Shown: positions 13,107 through 23,000 of the stretch, piece after piece | Numbering within the stretch: the first letter of the stretch is position 1 | How the letters are laid out: every line of letters starts with the position of its first letter | DNA from: Cycas panzhihuaensis | Lineage: Eukaryota; Cycadophyta | DNA length: 64,000 bases | Direction: 5' to 3' | NCBI GenBank assembly: GCA_023213395.1 | Contig: CM041465.1 | Coordinates: 214,775,741 to 214,839,740, forward strand | The notes under the pieces: model-generated | What the model was told of the DNA's origin: nothing | The model's database searches: none | Seen by the model: the letters and a program-made list of their open reading frames with translations, nothing else | Program-made: the position numbers and the translations under genes

Positions 13107-13662
13107 TGTGTATTTAGGTATGGGACTTATTCTTTTAATCTAAGTAAGAATACTAACTCTAAAGAAAGGAAATAAAAGCTCACTATACAAAAAACATTAT
13201 CTTTATGAGTGATAAAGGATATTTAGGTTATGTGAAGATCTAAGTATATTTCAATGAGAGTTTATGAGAATCTTATAACCACGTTAATCTATTTTGTATG
13301 TTTTAAAAAATAAATTTATTTATTTATTCTATTATTCATTTTGGTAAAAATAAAATCAAATAAAATAAACAATGCATAAAAAGAACTCATACCTAATTTA
13401 ACATTAAAGATGAGTTTCTATTTAATATTAAGTGTAAGCATTTCTTTCTTTGTCCAGTTCCCCTTTCTACCTAAAAAGAATACTAGAGAAAAGAAACAAA
13501 AGCACCTGTTATATATTAGAGAAAATCTAAATCTCAAATTAAATATATCTAAAAAAACATCAAAGACAGCCTTATTAGAGATAAGAAAATATGTGAGTTA
13601 TGCTAACAAGACACCATGAGTAATTCTTTTAGAGTGATATTCTAATGAAAAGAAAATCAAAC
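13107..13662. other. AT-rich stretch, probable 5' LTR part of the gypsy element
   Basis: It starts 'tgtgtatttagg' directly beside the candidate primer site and runs to the Copia A insertion. It is rich in A and T and has only short chance frames. If it is the gypsy 5' LTR, the rest should continue right of Copia A (30834 onward). No partner copy was found in the window. Confidence 0.35.
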
Positions 13663-14078
13663 TATTAGAAACATTAATATTAACTTTATGTTTCTTTATG
13701 TAATATTGCTTTTATAATATAACTTTAAGTTAATATGTTATTAATTAATTATATATTTTGTTGAAATGGATAACTACCCATTTCAACAAACCTCCATCTT
13801 CTTTATAGTATCTCCTCCTAGATTTTATGAGGTTGGTCAGGTTGGTCAAAGATTGGTTGATGACGTGGAGGTTGGGCTAGCTAGTATCTAAGAGTGAGAG
13901 GATAAGATCCTCTTTACCTTCATGTTGTTCTATATCTATTTTAAATATTATGATATAAAACTATATTATTATGAGGTGGTTTTTTCTCCTCTAAAGGGAT
14001 TTTCCACTTGCCAAATTCTATGTATTGTATGATGATTAATTTATGCATATTTTTGACTCTGTAACCCTCTCTCTAACA
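13663..14078 (+). repeat. 5' LTR of Copia A, with hairpin and TATA-like box
   Basis: 416 bp; begins TATTAGAAAC (TG decayed to TA) and ends CTAACA. It carries an inverted repeat gttgaaatgg / ccatttcaac (13760-13769 and 13778-13787) just before a TATA-like box near 13804. The same arrangement is seen in the LTR of Copia B. Confidence 0.85.
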
Positions 14079-14090
14079 TGGTATCAGAGT
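14079..14090 (+). other. Primer-binding site of Copia A (tRNA-iMet)
   Basis: tggtatcagagt lies immediately after the LTR end. It matches the complement of the 3' end of plant initiator tRNA-Met (TGGTATCAGAGC) except for the last base. Confidence 0.85.
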
Positions 14091-14352
14091 GGATTTAGAG
14101 ACTAAGAAACATGTAGATTGAGGTCCCACCCAATAGCCAAAATGCATATGGTTAACATTGCAAAGCAAGAAGAAGATGTATTAAGGCTACTTAATAATGT
14201 ATGCAACCCTCATGTTAACTCTACTACATAATCTTTAATCAAAAGGAAGCAAACAGATGATATCTATTATAGAGAAAAGGCTATAATCAAAACCCTAATA
14301 AGATGTTTAAGTTGAAGTTTATGCTATGCAACCTCTCTTTTGGATGAAAATG

Positions 14353-14441
14353 TTAGAATTTGATCACAACTCTAATACCATATTAGAATTTGATCACGAT
14401 TCTAATACCATACTAGAATTTATCAAAGTGCTCTAATGCCA
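14353..14441 (-). repeat. Triplicated LTR-end plus primer-site unit
   Basis: Three imperfect units of about 30 bp are seen, each made of an LTR-end-like piece ('tagaatttgatcac') and a decayed primer site ('ctctaatacca', minus strand TGGTATTAGAG). They abut the LTR that begins at 14442, so the LTR/primer-site junction itself has been multiplied. Confidence 0.6.
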
Positions 14442-14764
14442 TGTTAGAATTGATCAAAGTAGTAAGTAAATGCATATAACTCAAGCCATATTCAAAGTAC
14501 ACTTGTGAAATAACATTACATTAACCCATTGTGAAGAGAGTACATCAGATTTCTAATAGATGGTGGTGTTGATGAACACCAAAGTTTAGAACCCCATAAA
14601 ATATATACTTTTAAGGAAGGAGGGAAACCTTCTCAACCTCCAATTCAAACTAATATAAAATAATGATAGCGCATAATAAAATAATATTACCTTACTTACC
14701 ATGAATAAGTGTGCACCCACATATTTCTAAGGTGGGAGTTAGGTGATGAACATTAACCCTATCA
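14442..14764 (-). repeat. Minus-strand LTR of a gag-only element (element 1)
   Basis: Bounded by TGTTAG and TATCA, so on the minus strand it runs TG...CA. A purine tract (minus strand, plus 14765-14775 'tactctccctt') lies on its right, as for a 3' LTR. It resembles the LTRs at 17068 and 23001 in layout. Primer-site-like units lie on its left as well, so it is flanked by internal-type sequence on both sides. No matching second LTR was found. Confidence 0.55.
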
Positions 14765-14775
14765 TACTCTCCCTT

Positions 14776-15430
14776 AATGTTCATCACGTTCATCTTCTAC
14801 TTCTTGAACTTGTCATATAGATGCTTTAGGAATACTTTGAAAAAATGATTGTACTCATATCTTGTAACTTCATCATCAACTTTGAAGTGGTCTTCGATTT
14901 ACACCATTATTCTTCCTATATAATCTTCAACAAATTATGGTCCAAATATAAGTGTAAGTTACTTCAAATAAATTTGAATGCCTTCATCTTTAAGTTAATC
15001 ATTTTGATGAGGATCAATCAGGTTAGATATAGATGTAGCTTTATCAAATACATCATTTTATTTATCAATCTTATTGGAATATTTAATATTGCATGCCACA
15101 TTAGACTTTTCATCAAGAAATACATGCTCTATCATCTATTTGGCAGAAAATATATTATCAATATAGTTAAATTTACTTAAATAAAAAATTTCCCCCCATA
15201 AAGTAAATCGAGGGTATCTCAAGTAGATTTATATGTAATCATATTATAAATAAGTATATCATCATCTATGATATAAAGCATTATCGTTCTAGATTCATTG
15301 TCATTTTTAAAGTATTTTCTAAAATCCAGTTCATTCATTAGGTAACCATGTTCTATAAACTTCTAAAGGTCATTTTTAATAAAGTGTGATTTTAACATAT
15401 GTCTCCAAATCTAAAAATTTATCTCATCAA
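14776..15430 (-). pseudogene. Copia-type gag remnant (UBN2-like), element 1
   Basis: The minus-strand reading near 15200-15350 gives 'LDFRKYFKNDNESRTIML' followed by 'DDDI' and 'KST.DTLDLLYGGK'. This lines up with the gag remnant at 17880-18180 and with the UBN2-type gag of plant Copia elements, where a 'W..L...Y.G' block is typical. There are many stops. Gag sits directly next to the purine tract and 3' LTR with no pol between, which marks a non-autonomous element. Confidence 0.5.
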
Positions 15431-16036
15431 ATATGGGAAACCTAGTGTTAATATCATTCACAGCCATTACAATCAATGAATCATAACATTTAATAAAATA
15501 AGAGGTATAACTCCTTAATCAATGCAAGATAAATGTTTTCTTTTGAGATGGGATAAACCTTTTAAAAGATATGTATGAATCTTAAAATTTAGGAGCAATG
15601 TAATATAATGTAATGTGTTTGACCTTTCAAATATTATGAAGATGGCTTTAATTTGAATGTGCCTTTCACATTAGAGTCAAAGAACTTGAAATATATATAA
15701 AGAATTTTTAAATGACTTCTTTCATAAATAAAAAAAAACTTGATACTAATAGAGAGTATATCCTTTTAATAAATATTACTTATAGATTAATTCTAATAAG
15801 GCTTCAAAAAGTGAGCTTAAAGGGGAATAATATGCCTTTAGATAATCATGTACAATGAAGTACAACATAAAATACTTTTCAATGTTGAAATGGTCTTTTA
15901 ATTTCAATTATTTATTAAGGATAAGTGACCATCAAATAAGCCTTTTTTAATCAAAGAAATTATGCAAATGATTTTGAAATGTGCTCCTTGAAACATAAAG
16001 TAAGCAACTTGCTTAAAAGAATATATCCTGAATATC

Positions 16037-16107
<71 letters not shown>

Positions 16108-17062
16108 ATGTATGTATGTATGTATATATGTATGTATACAATATATATATATATATACCTTTTTTCAAATAAATGCCTTAATACAATATAACTTAACAAA
16201 AAAATAGGATGAAGGTTTTCTTATTCAAACTATATCTTTTAAAATAGAAGAAGCTCCTTGAAAAATAAATTAGCTTTCAATGAGAATGTATTCACTTACA
16301 ATGAGATTATTTTAATGAGTCAATAATAAGCTATATCCAAGTGAATCAAGGAGATAATCTTTTCAAATATTTAATACTCTTTCAATCAAGGAGATAGCTT
16401 TTCAAGTATTCTAGTAGTTTTTAATCAAGTTAATTAGTCAATCTTCTTTCAACAAGATAATCAAATGATGCTTAAAGTAAATTAGATTTTGGAATGAAGG
16501 TCAATATATAGCTTATAATATTTTTAATAAGGATGCATATAAGAGACATTATAATGAAAGATGATGTATATAAAGATGCAATAATATTCTTTATAAAAGA
16601 AGTCTTAAAGATTAAAAGAATCAAACTAATAACTTATATAATGAGGTACTTGTAAGATTTTAAGTAGTATGAGGGCCTTAAGGAAAATAAAAATTCCTTT
16701 AACTTATGAAATAATAAGCTCAAAGTACATAAGATTGCTTGCAAATACTTTTAGATGTAACGTAAATGAAAGGAAAGTGAACTCTTTAGTTGGATTCTTT
16801 TGTAAATAAGGTGTACTTTTTAAAGCATTCAAGAAGGTAAATGGCCTTAAATAATCATGAAATACTCAAACAAAACTCCTTAAACAAGTACGAAAGTCAC
16901 TTAGGTTCACTTTTAGATGTAATGAAATAAAATAATAAGGTAAGATGTACCCGTTTATAGCTTTTAAATGTAATAGGGCTCCTACTACTCTAGAAGTGAA
17001 AAGAAATGCTAAAAAGCTATAAAATAGCTTGTAAATCTTTTAAACACTAAAAAATATTATTA
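15431..17062. other. AT-rich internal sequence with no recognisable gene
   Basis: Only short frames, with repeated 'gccttt..aa' phrases also seen at 18180-18480. It is probably untranslated internal sequence of element 1. It contains the microsatellite at 16037-16160. Confidence 0.5.
16037..16160. repeat. Compound microsatellite (TA)n(TG)n(TATG)n(TA)n
   Basis: Runs of TA, then TG, then TATG, then TA again are directly visible. Open frames on both strands here are products of the repeat. Confidence 0.95.
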
Positions 17063-17067
17063 ATAAT

Positions 17068-17450
17068 TATTGGAAAAAATATTACAGGAGAATAGGGTAG
17101 AACATAGAATAATCTTCAATAAATTAATACATTAAGACATTGTTGTAGCATAAACACATGAAACTTCTATATTCAATCCATTGTGAGAAGTGAGCATTAT
17201 AAATTTCCCAAATGAGAGCGGTATCTAAAGTCACCAAGGTTGCATACCCCTCAATATTTATAATTTTGGGGGAGGAGGGAAACCCCTCAACTCTTGAAAT
17301 TTAAATTAACAATAAAATAATACTAACTTAACTCAAATTAATATTAACTTACCTATACATGTTGATCACCCACATATGTAAAATAAGGTTGATGAGGTGT
17401 ACAATCCTAGTTGGAAGGTGGAAGTGGAGTGATGACGATTAACTCCAATA
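17068..17450 (-). repeat. Left (3') LTR of element 2
   Basis: 383 bp, matching 23001-23398 throughout, including an 'atttataattttggggga' block. Ends are TATTGG and CCAATA on the plus strand. Confidence 0.85.
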
Positions 17451-18180
17451 TTCTCCCCATTAATGGTCATCACGAACACTTGTATCTTCTCCTTGAATTT
17501 ATGAAACTTATATTTGAAAAAAACTTTAAAATTCTGGTATTTATCAACTCTTCTCATCCTTATAGCTACATATGTCTCTTTACCATCGAATGATGTAAAA
17601 AAACTATAAGTATAAGTAAATGAAGCTTGATTTGAACATATATACATAGCTACAACTTTGACTTTAACTTTTAGAAATTTAACTTTGACTGTCATATCAT
17701 TAGGTCTCTTTTCTGTCATATCATAAGGTTTATTCTCCATCATGTCATAAGATTCATTCTCCCCCTCAAATGGAGGATCAGGTACTTGTGTAGCAAGTTG
17801 GTCCTACATTTGATCTAAATCTTCATAGGTGTTGTCATTATGATTTACCTGTTTTGTCACTTGTCTCGCATGCTCATCAAAAATATCATCAAATACATGG
17901 AGGGTATCTCCCCCATAAGTGGAAATCAATACATCCCAAACAGATTTAGAAGTAGTTAATTCACAAACCTTTGAAAAAACATCATCATTTACAGTGCAAA
18001 ATAATAATCTTAAAACTTCATTATCCTTTCTAAAATCTTCTTTAATACTGAAATCGCATTCATGTTACAAATATTTTAGAAGATTATGTAAAATAAAATA
18101 GTCTTGCATAGTCCTATACCATTGTGAAAATTTATGCCCATTGAATATAGGAAATTATGCCATTGTATTAAGAAAAACTT
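17451..18180 (-). pseudogene. Copia-type gag remnant of element 2, with 24-bp repeats
   Basis: The minus-strand reading contains a clear UBN2-like gag core, FRKDNEVLRLLFCTVNDDVF, then TTSKSVWDVLISTYGG (about 17890-18060). Downstream, three tandem 24-bp units (17692-17763) encode repeats of the type 'YDMxENK'. A frame of 125 codons (17366-17743) runs on past the purine tract into the LTR. An in-frame stop separates it from the gag core. Gag is the only retroviral protein left in this element, so it would have depended on a partner for RT and integrase. Confidence 0.6.
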
Positions 18181-19954
18181 TTGTACACAAAAAATATGCT
18201 TTTACCAAATTAAGAAGTTAATACATGACAAACTTATGTGATGTCAAATATACTCTTTTAAGGTAATGTAATGCCCTTTAAAAAGTGAATGCAAATAAGG
18301 AAATGACCTTTTAAATGAGAATGAAGTAAAAAATACCTTTTAATAAGTGTATGCCCTTTGAATAAGTGTATAACCTTATAAGGTATAATTTCAAATAAAA
18401 TTTTGAAATATAATAAATATGTGAGAAAATTTGAATGTAACAAATCCTTTTAAATATACAAATCTAAAATAAGAATTTGATGATAAGAAATAATAAAAAT
18501 TTTCATCCTTTTGATTTTTCAAATGTAAGGTTATGTCAAATGCTTAAGTTTTACATCTTCAAAGTTGTACTAAACGATATCAGAATAAGGTGAAACTTCA
18601 CCAGCGTGAATATTAATAAAATATAAATCCAACGGAATTGACCGTTTTAAAAATGGATTCCTACAAGTCAAATTTTAATGAAGCAAAGGTACAGGCCTCT
18701 TTTTGAGGCTCAACAGGAGCAGAAAGCTCAAAAAAGTATAAAAATGCTAATAAAATACTTGTAAAATACTGTAAGATGATCAAATATCATTTATAAAACT
18801 ACTCAATATACTCCCAGCTAAAAAATTTAAGAAATGTATATATAAAATGTGTAAAACATAGCAGATTTGAGGTAATTAAGTATCTCAACTTTGATGCATA
18901 TGAAAATCAGTAAAAACACATTAAAATATATAAAAAACTATGTCAAATCAAAGTGAGGTGAGTCAGCTTCCTAATGAAACTAATGAGACTGAATTCTGAT
19001 ACAAAACAGAGAATTTATAATGAAATTAGCGACAAGTACTTTTATGGTAAAAAGTTTAAAAAGTGTTGAAAACTACTAAAGTGCCACTTTCGGCGATTAA
19101 AATAATAATCAAAATGAATTCTAAAAAATAAAATAAAAGGTGGGTAATGAATTTTGTTGAACGTAGATCACTGTAGAATAGATCTAAGTAAATAGTTACC
19201 TAGTAATAAAATAAAATTAGTTCAATAAGTGATTTTGTAAAAAGTTTAAAAAATACTCAAAAAAGGACTGATTGACTTTAAATTGACTGAAACAGGGTCA
19301 AATCAGCACCAAATTGGTCATATGACCAGTTAAAATTAATCTACAAAAACTTTCTGACACAATGAAGCTAGTTTCGTCAGAAACCAATGACTCAGTGAGT
19401 AGTTATGGAAAAAAAAATGCCAGTAATCCTGTGTAAAAATGAAAAAAGAAAAAGGTGTTTATAAACTTACGTTAGCCCCTTTAGTGATGAGTTAAGGTCA
19501 TGTGAGGGTGTCTTATGACCAGGGGATGAATTTTGAAGGGCTAATACCCTTTTAAACATGGATTCTAAAAAAATATTAAATTCAATTAAATTTTGTGAAC
19601 TTTATGAAAAAAATAAAATTAAAAAAATAAAAGTTTAGTGATTTTCAAGGGTGCCGTGAGTATGCTACACCACCGCACCCTACATGCGGTCGTTGCTGCA
19701 GACTTGTATGCAAATCTGCATAGAGATCACATAGAGGGCGATCTTAGGAGCCATCGACGCATCGAGGTGAGTGCCACCCACCAAGGGGTCGAAACATGTT
19801 GAGTTTGACAGTTGAGCAGCCGCCGGTATCACATGGAGGAGATGGATATGGAAGTCTGTAGAAGAGGATCACTCAGGAGAGGTAGAGATGAAGGTTTTCT
19901 TCTTGTTAGCTCCAATTCATCTATTGTCTAACTAGTAAGGACGTGATGTGATTC
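18181..19954. other. Internal sequence of element 2 without recognised gene
   Basis: 18181-19640 is AT-rich with only chance frames. 19640-19920 is GC-richer and has a plus-strand stretch with few stops ('RYHMEEMDMEVCRRGSLRRG' near 19828) that I cannot assign; it may be another acquired piece. Confidence 0.4.
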
Positions 19955-20128
19955 AGCCTTGACACTAAGGTTGAGTTTGTGCAGCTTGGACCCGGTGAAC
20001 CAAACTTGGAGGAGGCCAAAATCTTGACTAGGAATTTCTTTAGTGAAAAGCAAGCCAGAAACAAGCTTAGCGATAAGTGGATTGTCACAGAAGATTTGGC
20101 TAGAGAGGTAGAATATGCTATGCATTGA
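19955..20128 (+). pseudogene. Coding-like segment, unassigned, inside element 2
   Basis: An open stretch of 57 codons with balanced, protein-like composition (it contains KVEFVQLGPGEPNLEEAKIL) ends in TGA. Its base composition differs from the AT-rich element around it, and it has the same orientation as the exportin-2, SEC6 and NAC pieces to its right. I do not recognise the family. It is probably an exon of a further host gene; no function is proposed. Confidence 0.4.
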
Positions 20129-20416
20129 ACTTCCTTAAGTTTTTCTCTGGAAATGAGATTGTGTTTTTAAAGACATAGTACTTGTCTTTCATTCAAAAGA
20201 ATGTGCTATTTGCAAATACTGCTCAATAATTATATAGAGGTATAAATGTGCTATTCTATTTGATGAAAATGTTATCGGTTACTATTTCGTTCAGCAGTGC
20301 ATGTGGGTTTTGATTGAGCACTAAGATATGAAAATATATTTATCTGATGTTAGTTTTGAAGAGCTTTAAAAGATTTAAACCAAATATATGATGTGAACCA
20401 AATGCATTCAACTGTT

Positions 20417-20480
20417 TTAGGTTCTGGCAGATACAGCGGCAATAGGAACCCTCCCACGTATACGTATGGAGAGATTGAGT
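20417..20480 (+). pseudogene. Possible receptor-kinase exon fragment
   Basis: After a typical 3' splice-site sequence ('aactgttttag') the plus strand reads SGRYSGNRNPPTYTYGEIE then a stop. The 'TYxEIE' ending resembles the start of the kinase domain of plant leucine-rich-repeat receptor kinases ('FTYxEIExATxNF'). It is very short, so the match could be chance. Confidence 0.25.
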
Positions 20481-20606
20481 AATTAACATCTATCCATATA
20501 AATGTAACAATGCTTATACCCTACAAAGCTTATTGTAAGCCCCTAAGTAAACGTTTTTTAATAGATTACCAATATATTAGATCAGACAGTAAAAGTTAAA
20601 TATTAT

Positions 20607-20801
20607 ATGCTAAAATTTCTTTCTTTTATATTGTTGAAAATAGATAATTCCTTTTTAATCAGTTTAAGGTCAAAGTTGACAAGCATTCAAATGCTTCTAG
20701 ATGTTATTGATCATAATACTCATTCAGGCTTATTGATCATTATTAAACATTGCACATACATTGGGATGGCAGATGATATTTTGGTACTTGTATCTTGTTA
20801 A
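20607..20801 (+). other. Short open frame, unassigned
   Basis: 65 codons, ending 'TYIGMADDILVLVSC'. It lies between the possible kinase piece and the exportin-2 piece, in the same orientation. No family is recognised; it may be acquired sequence or chance. Confidence 0.2.
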
Positions 20802-20828
20802 TTTGAGAATGTTCAGTTCTTATCAAAT

Positions 20829-20909
20829 GTTCAGTTCTTATCGCAATGCTTTATGCAAACCCTATCACTGAATCCCGAACCAAGAAGGCAAGCAGAAGAG
20901 TTTTTAAAG
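20829..20909 (+). pseudogene. Exportin-2 (CAS/CSE1) N-terminal fragment
   Basis: The plus strand reads VQFLSQCFMQTLS and then NPEPRRQAEEFLK. This matches the very start of plant exportin-2 (CAS), the karyopherin that returns importin alpha to the cytoplasm; there the first helix reads 'LQFLSQCFLHTLSP.PEPRR.AE'. Only about 27 codons are present. A 17-base direct repeat (aatgttcagttcttatc at 20808-20824 and 20826-20842) overlaps its left edge. On the right it runs after a short spacer into the SEC6 piece, in a different frame. It is antisense to the host LTR element. Confidence 0.7.
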
Positions 20910-20934
20910 AGAACTATTAACAATATAGAATTTG

Positions 20935-21379
20935 AAAGTTACTTTGGAAGAAACACAAATGATTGTAGAGGAACTTGCTGACATCTATAACTATGTGGAA
21001 CCTTGTTTCCCTCCAAGATATGAAATCTTTCAGCTAATAGTGTAATTCTATACAGAGAGGTTTCATCCAAATGCTTAGAATATTGATTGATAGAGCAAAT
21101 GGATTGTCCAATATTGAGATTTTGAAGGTAACTGGATGGGTTGTTGAGTACCAAGATCACCTAATTAGCCTTGGTGTTGATGAGTCTCTAACTCAAATAT
21201 ATGCTAAGAGTGGTGCAATGGACCCTCTTATGAATGCCTATGTGGAATGGATGCATGCCACAATGCAGAAATGGTACACAAATATACTGGAAGCTGATAA
21301 AGTACAATGACTCAAGAAAACAAAAGATGGAAATCTATACACTCCAACAGTTGTTGACCTATTCAGAAATCTTGGAGAA
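20935..21379 (+). pseudogene. SEC6 exocyst subunit fragment
   Basis: SEC6 is a core subunit of the exocyst, which tethers secretory vesicles at the plasma membrane. The plus strand reads [20 protein letters not shown], then [13 protein letters not shown]; after one extra T near 21060 it continues in another frame as [41 protein letters not shown] and [13 protein letters not shown], and after a stop DGNLYTPTVVDLFRNLGE. This is a continuous stretch of about 150 residues from the middle of plant SEC6, recognised from memory. Breaks: TAG after IFQLIV, the one-base insertion, and TGA after DKVQ. No intron is seen within it, so it may derive from cDNA or from one exon. It is antisense to element 2. 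Confidence 0.9.
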
Positions 21380-21420
21380 TAAGTGTTCCTTTCTTTACTT
21401 GAGTGATAGTATTCAGAAAT

Positions 21421-21735
21421 CCCCCCCCCCCTTTTTTTTTGTTTTAGAGAGGGGTTTCTTCAATTGTCACAAGTTTGGATCTTATTGAGTGATGTTTTAG
21501 ATCCAGATGTGGCTAAAGAGTATCTTCAGGGATGATGTGCGTCAGCATAAGATAGGCAAAATACGGCCTATTCTTGAAATATGAAAAACAAGAGGGTGCA
21601 ATAAGATAATAGTTCTTTATATAACCTGTGCAAAAGGTTCAAAGGCATAGAAAACTAATTGGGTGATGCACCAATATTATCTTAGCACTAAAGAAAATAA
21701 AGAGAAATAGGCCTCCCCCCCCCCTTTTTTTTTTT
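21421..21735. repeat. Two C(10-11)T(9-11) tracts 290 bp apart
   Basis: C11T9 lies at 21421-21440 and C10T11 at 21715-21735, bracketing the NAC piece. On the element's own (minus) sense strand they read as A-run then G-run, that is, like polypurine tracts. Confidence 0.9.
21537..21710 (+). pseudogene. NAC transcription factor fragment (SOG1-like)
   Basis: The plus strand reads VRQHKIGKIRPILE, then RGCNKIIVLYITCAKGSKA and KTNWVMHQYYLSTKENKEK. This matches the DNA-binding end of the NAC domain in the SOG1-type subgroup, where 'RWHKTGKTRPV', 'GCKKI.VLY', 'KTNWVMHQYHLG' are typical. SOG1 is the plant DNA-damage-response regulator. Two in-frame stops (TGA and TAG) and loss of the Trp and Gly in conserved blocks show that it is dead. 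It lies 158 bp right of the SEC6 piece in the same orientation, antisense to element 2. Assignment to NAC is firm; assignment to the SOG1 subgroup is less so. Confidence 0.75.
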
Positions 21736-21739
21736 GACT

Positions 21740-21897
21740 ACTTTTGGAAAAGCAAGTTGAAGAACTCTTGCCTAGAATATAAGGCAGATCTTGTAAATAT
21801 GTTGATGAAAAATAAATCAATAACAAATTTCTGTAGTTTATTTTATGAGTTTGTCCTAAAAGGAGAAATTTCTTTTGTTGATTCAATGGAGCATAAA
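21740..21897 (+). other. Short coding-like stretch right of the NAC piece
   Basis: Open for about 50 codons (contains 'KADLVNMLMKNKSITNF'). No family recognised. It could be acquired sequence or chance. Confidence 0.2.
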
Positions 21898-22089
21898 TGA
21901 ACCAGAAAATTTTCTAGTATTTTGACATAAATATATCAACTAAATGAAATGCATGTATTTGTATTTGAAATATTTTTAAATATATTGTAGATATATCAGA
22001 AATATGTGTTCAAAATTGAAAAAAATGTATGAAGAACTAGGTAAACGTAGTTGTAGCTGATTTGCAACAATAAGATCTACTATTTGTGC

Positions 22090-22850
22090 TTCTCCAGAAG
22101 GCTGAATATGCCTCAAAAAATTATAGATCTGTAAAAAAACTTGAAAATATAGTCAAATATATAATGAAAAAATATAGATCTGAAATGAAATATAGCAGAT
22201 GTGAAATAAATATACTAGAAAATGTTATAATAATTCCTGAAATAAACAAATATGAAATGAAATATAGCAGATTTGAACAAAATATAGTAGAAAATAATAA
22301 AATGCTTAGTAAAATATGCAGATCTGAAAAAAAAAATATAGCAGATCTAAAAGAAAACTTGATAAATATTGCAAATCTTAAGCTAAATATTATAAATCTA
22401 ACATAAGTATAGCAGATTTGAAAAATATAATGTAGATCTTGGAGAAATATAGCTCAAATCTGAGAAAAAACTTAAGTATTGTATGCAGCTGCAATCTTTC
22501 ACAAATTTAAAAAATATTTGATAAATAAATAAAAATCTGCTTGAAAATGCCAAATATTTGATAAAAAAATATAGATCTAAGAAAATATATCACAAATATG
22601 AAGAAAACTTGAATAATATCTAGTTTGCTGCTAATCTCCTTCATAGATCTATGCAAATATTAGATAAATAGGCAGAAATATTCTTGAAAAATAGTTAAAT
22701 ATGTCATAAGATGTGCAGATCTGAAAAAATATAACTCAGATCTGAAAAAATATAGATTGTAGCTGAAATCCTTCATAAATCTTCACAAATTAGAAGTATG
22801 TTTGTTATAGCACAAATATATCTTAATAATAAGCAAATCTGCTAAAAAAT
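22090..22850. repeat. Degenerate short-unit repeat near the primer site of element 2
   Basis: The phrase 'aaatatagcagatctgaaa' and variants of it recur many times with irregular spacing. It is AT-rich. Frames here (for example 22086-22406) are by-products. It lies next to the 5' LTR on the element's sense strand. Confidence 0.7.
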
Positions 22851-22986
22851 AGAAGAAACTTGCTCAAAAAAAAAAACTTGCAGAAAATAAATATAACTAG
22901 CATTCTCTTTGATATGAGTAAATCAACCTCAAATATCAGTAAATCTTCATGCTTCTTCAAAAACTTTAGTAAGCTAGCAATCGACC

Positions 22987-22998
22987 ACTCTGATACCG
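22987..22998 (-). other. Primer-binding site of element 2
   Basis: On the minus strand it reads CGGTATCAGAG two bases after the LTR end, matching the tRNA-iMet complement except for the first base. Confidence 0.75.
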
Positions 22999-23000
22999 AA

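Noticed and set aside
15960-16199. Open frames on both strands across the TA/TG/TATG tract
   Set aside because: They consist of the microsatellite translated (Tyr-Ile, His-Thr or Cys-Val repeats) and have no protein-like content outside it.
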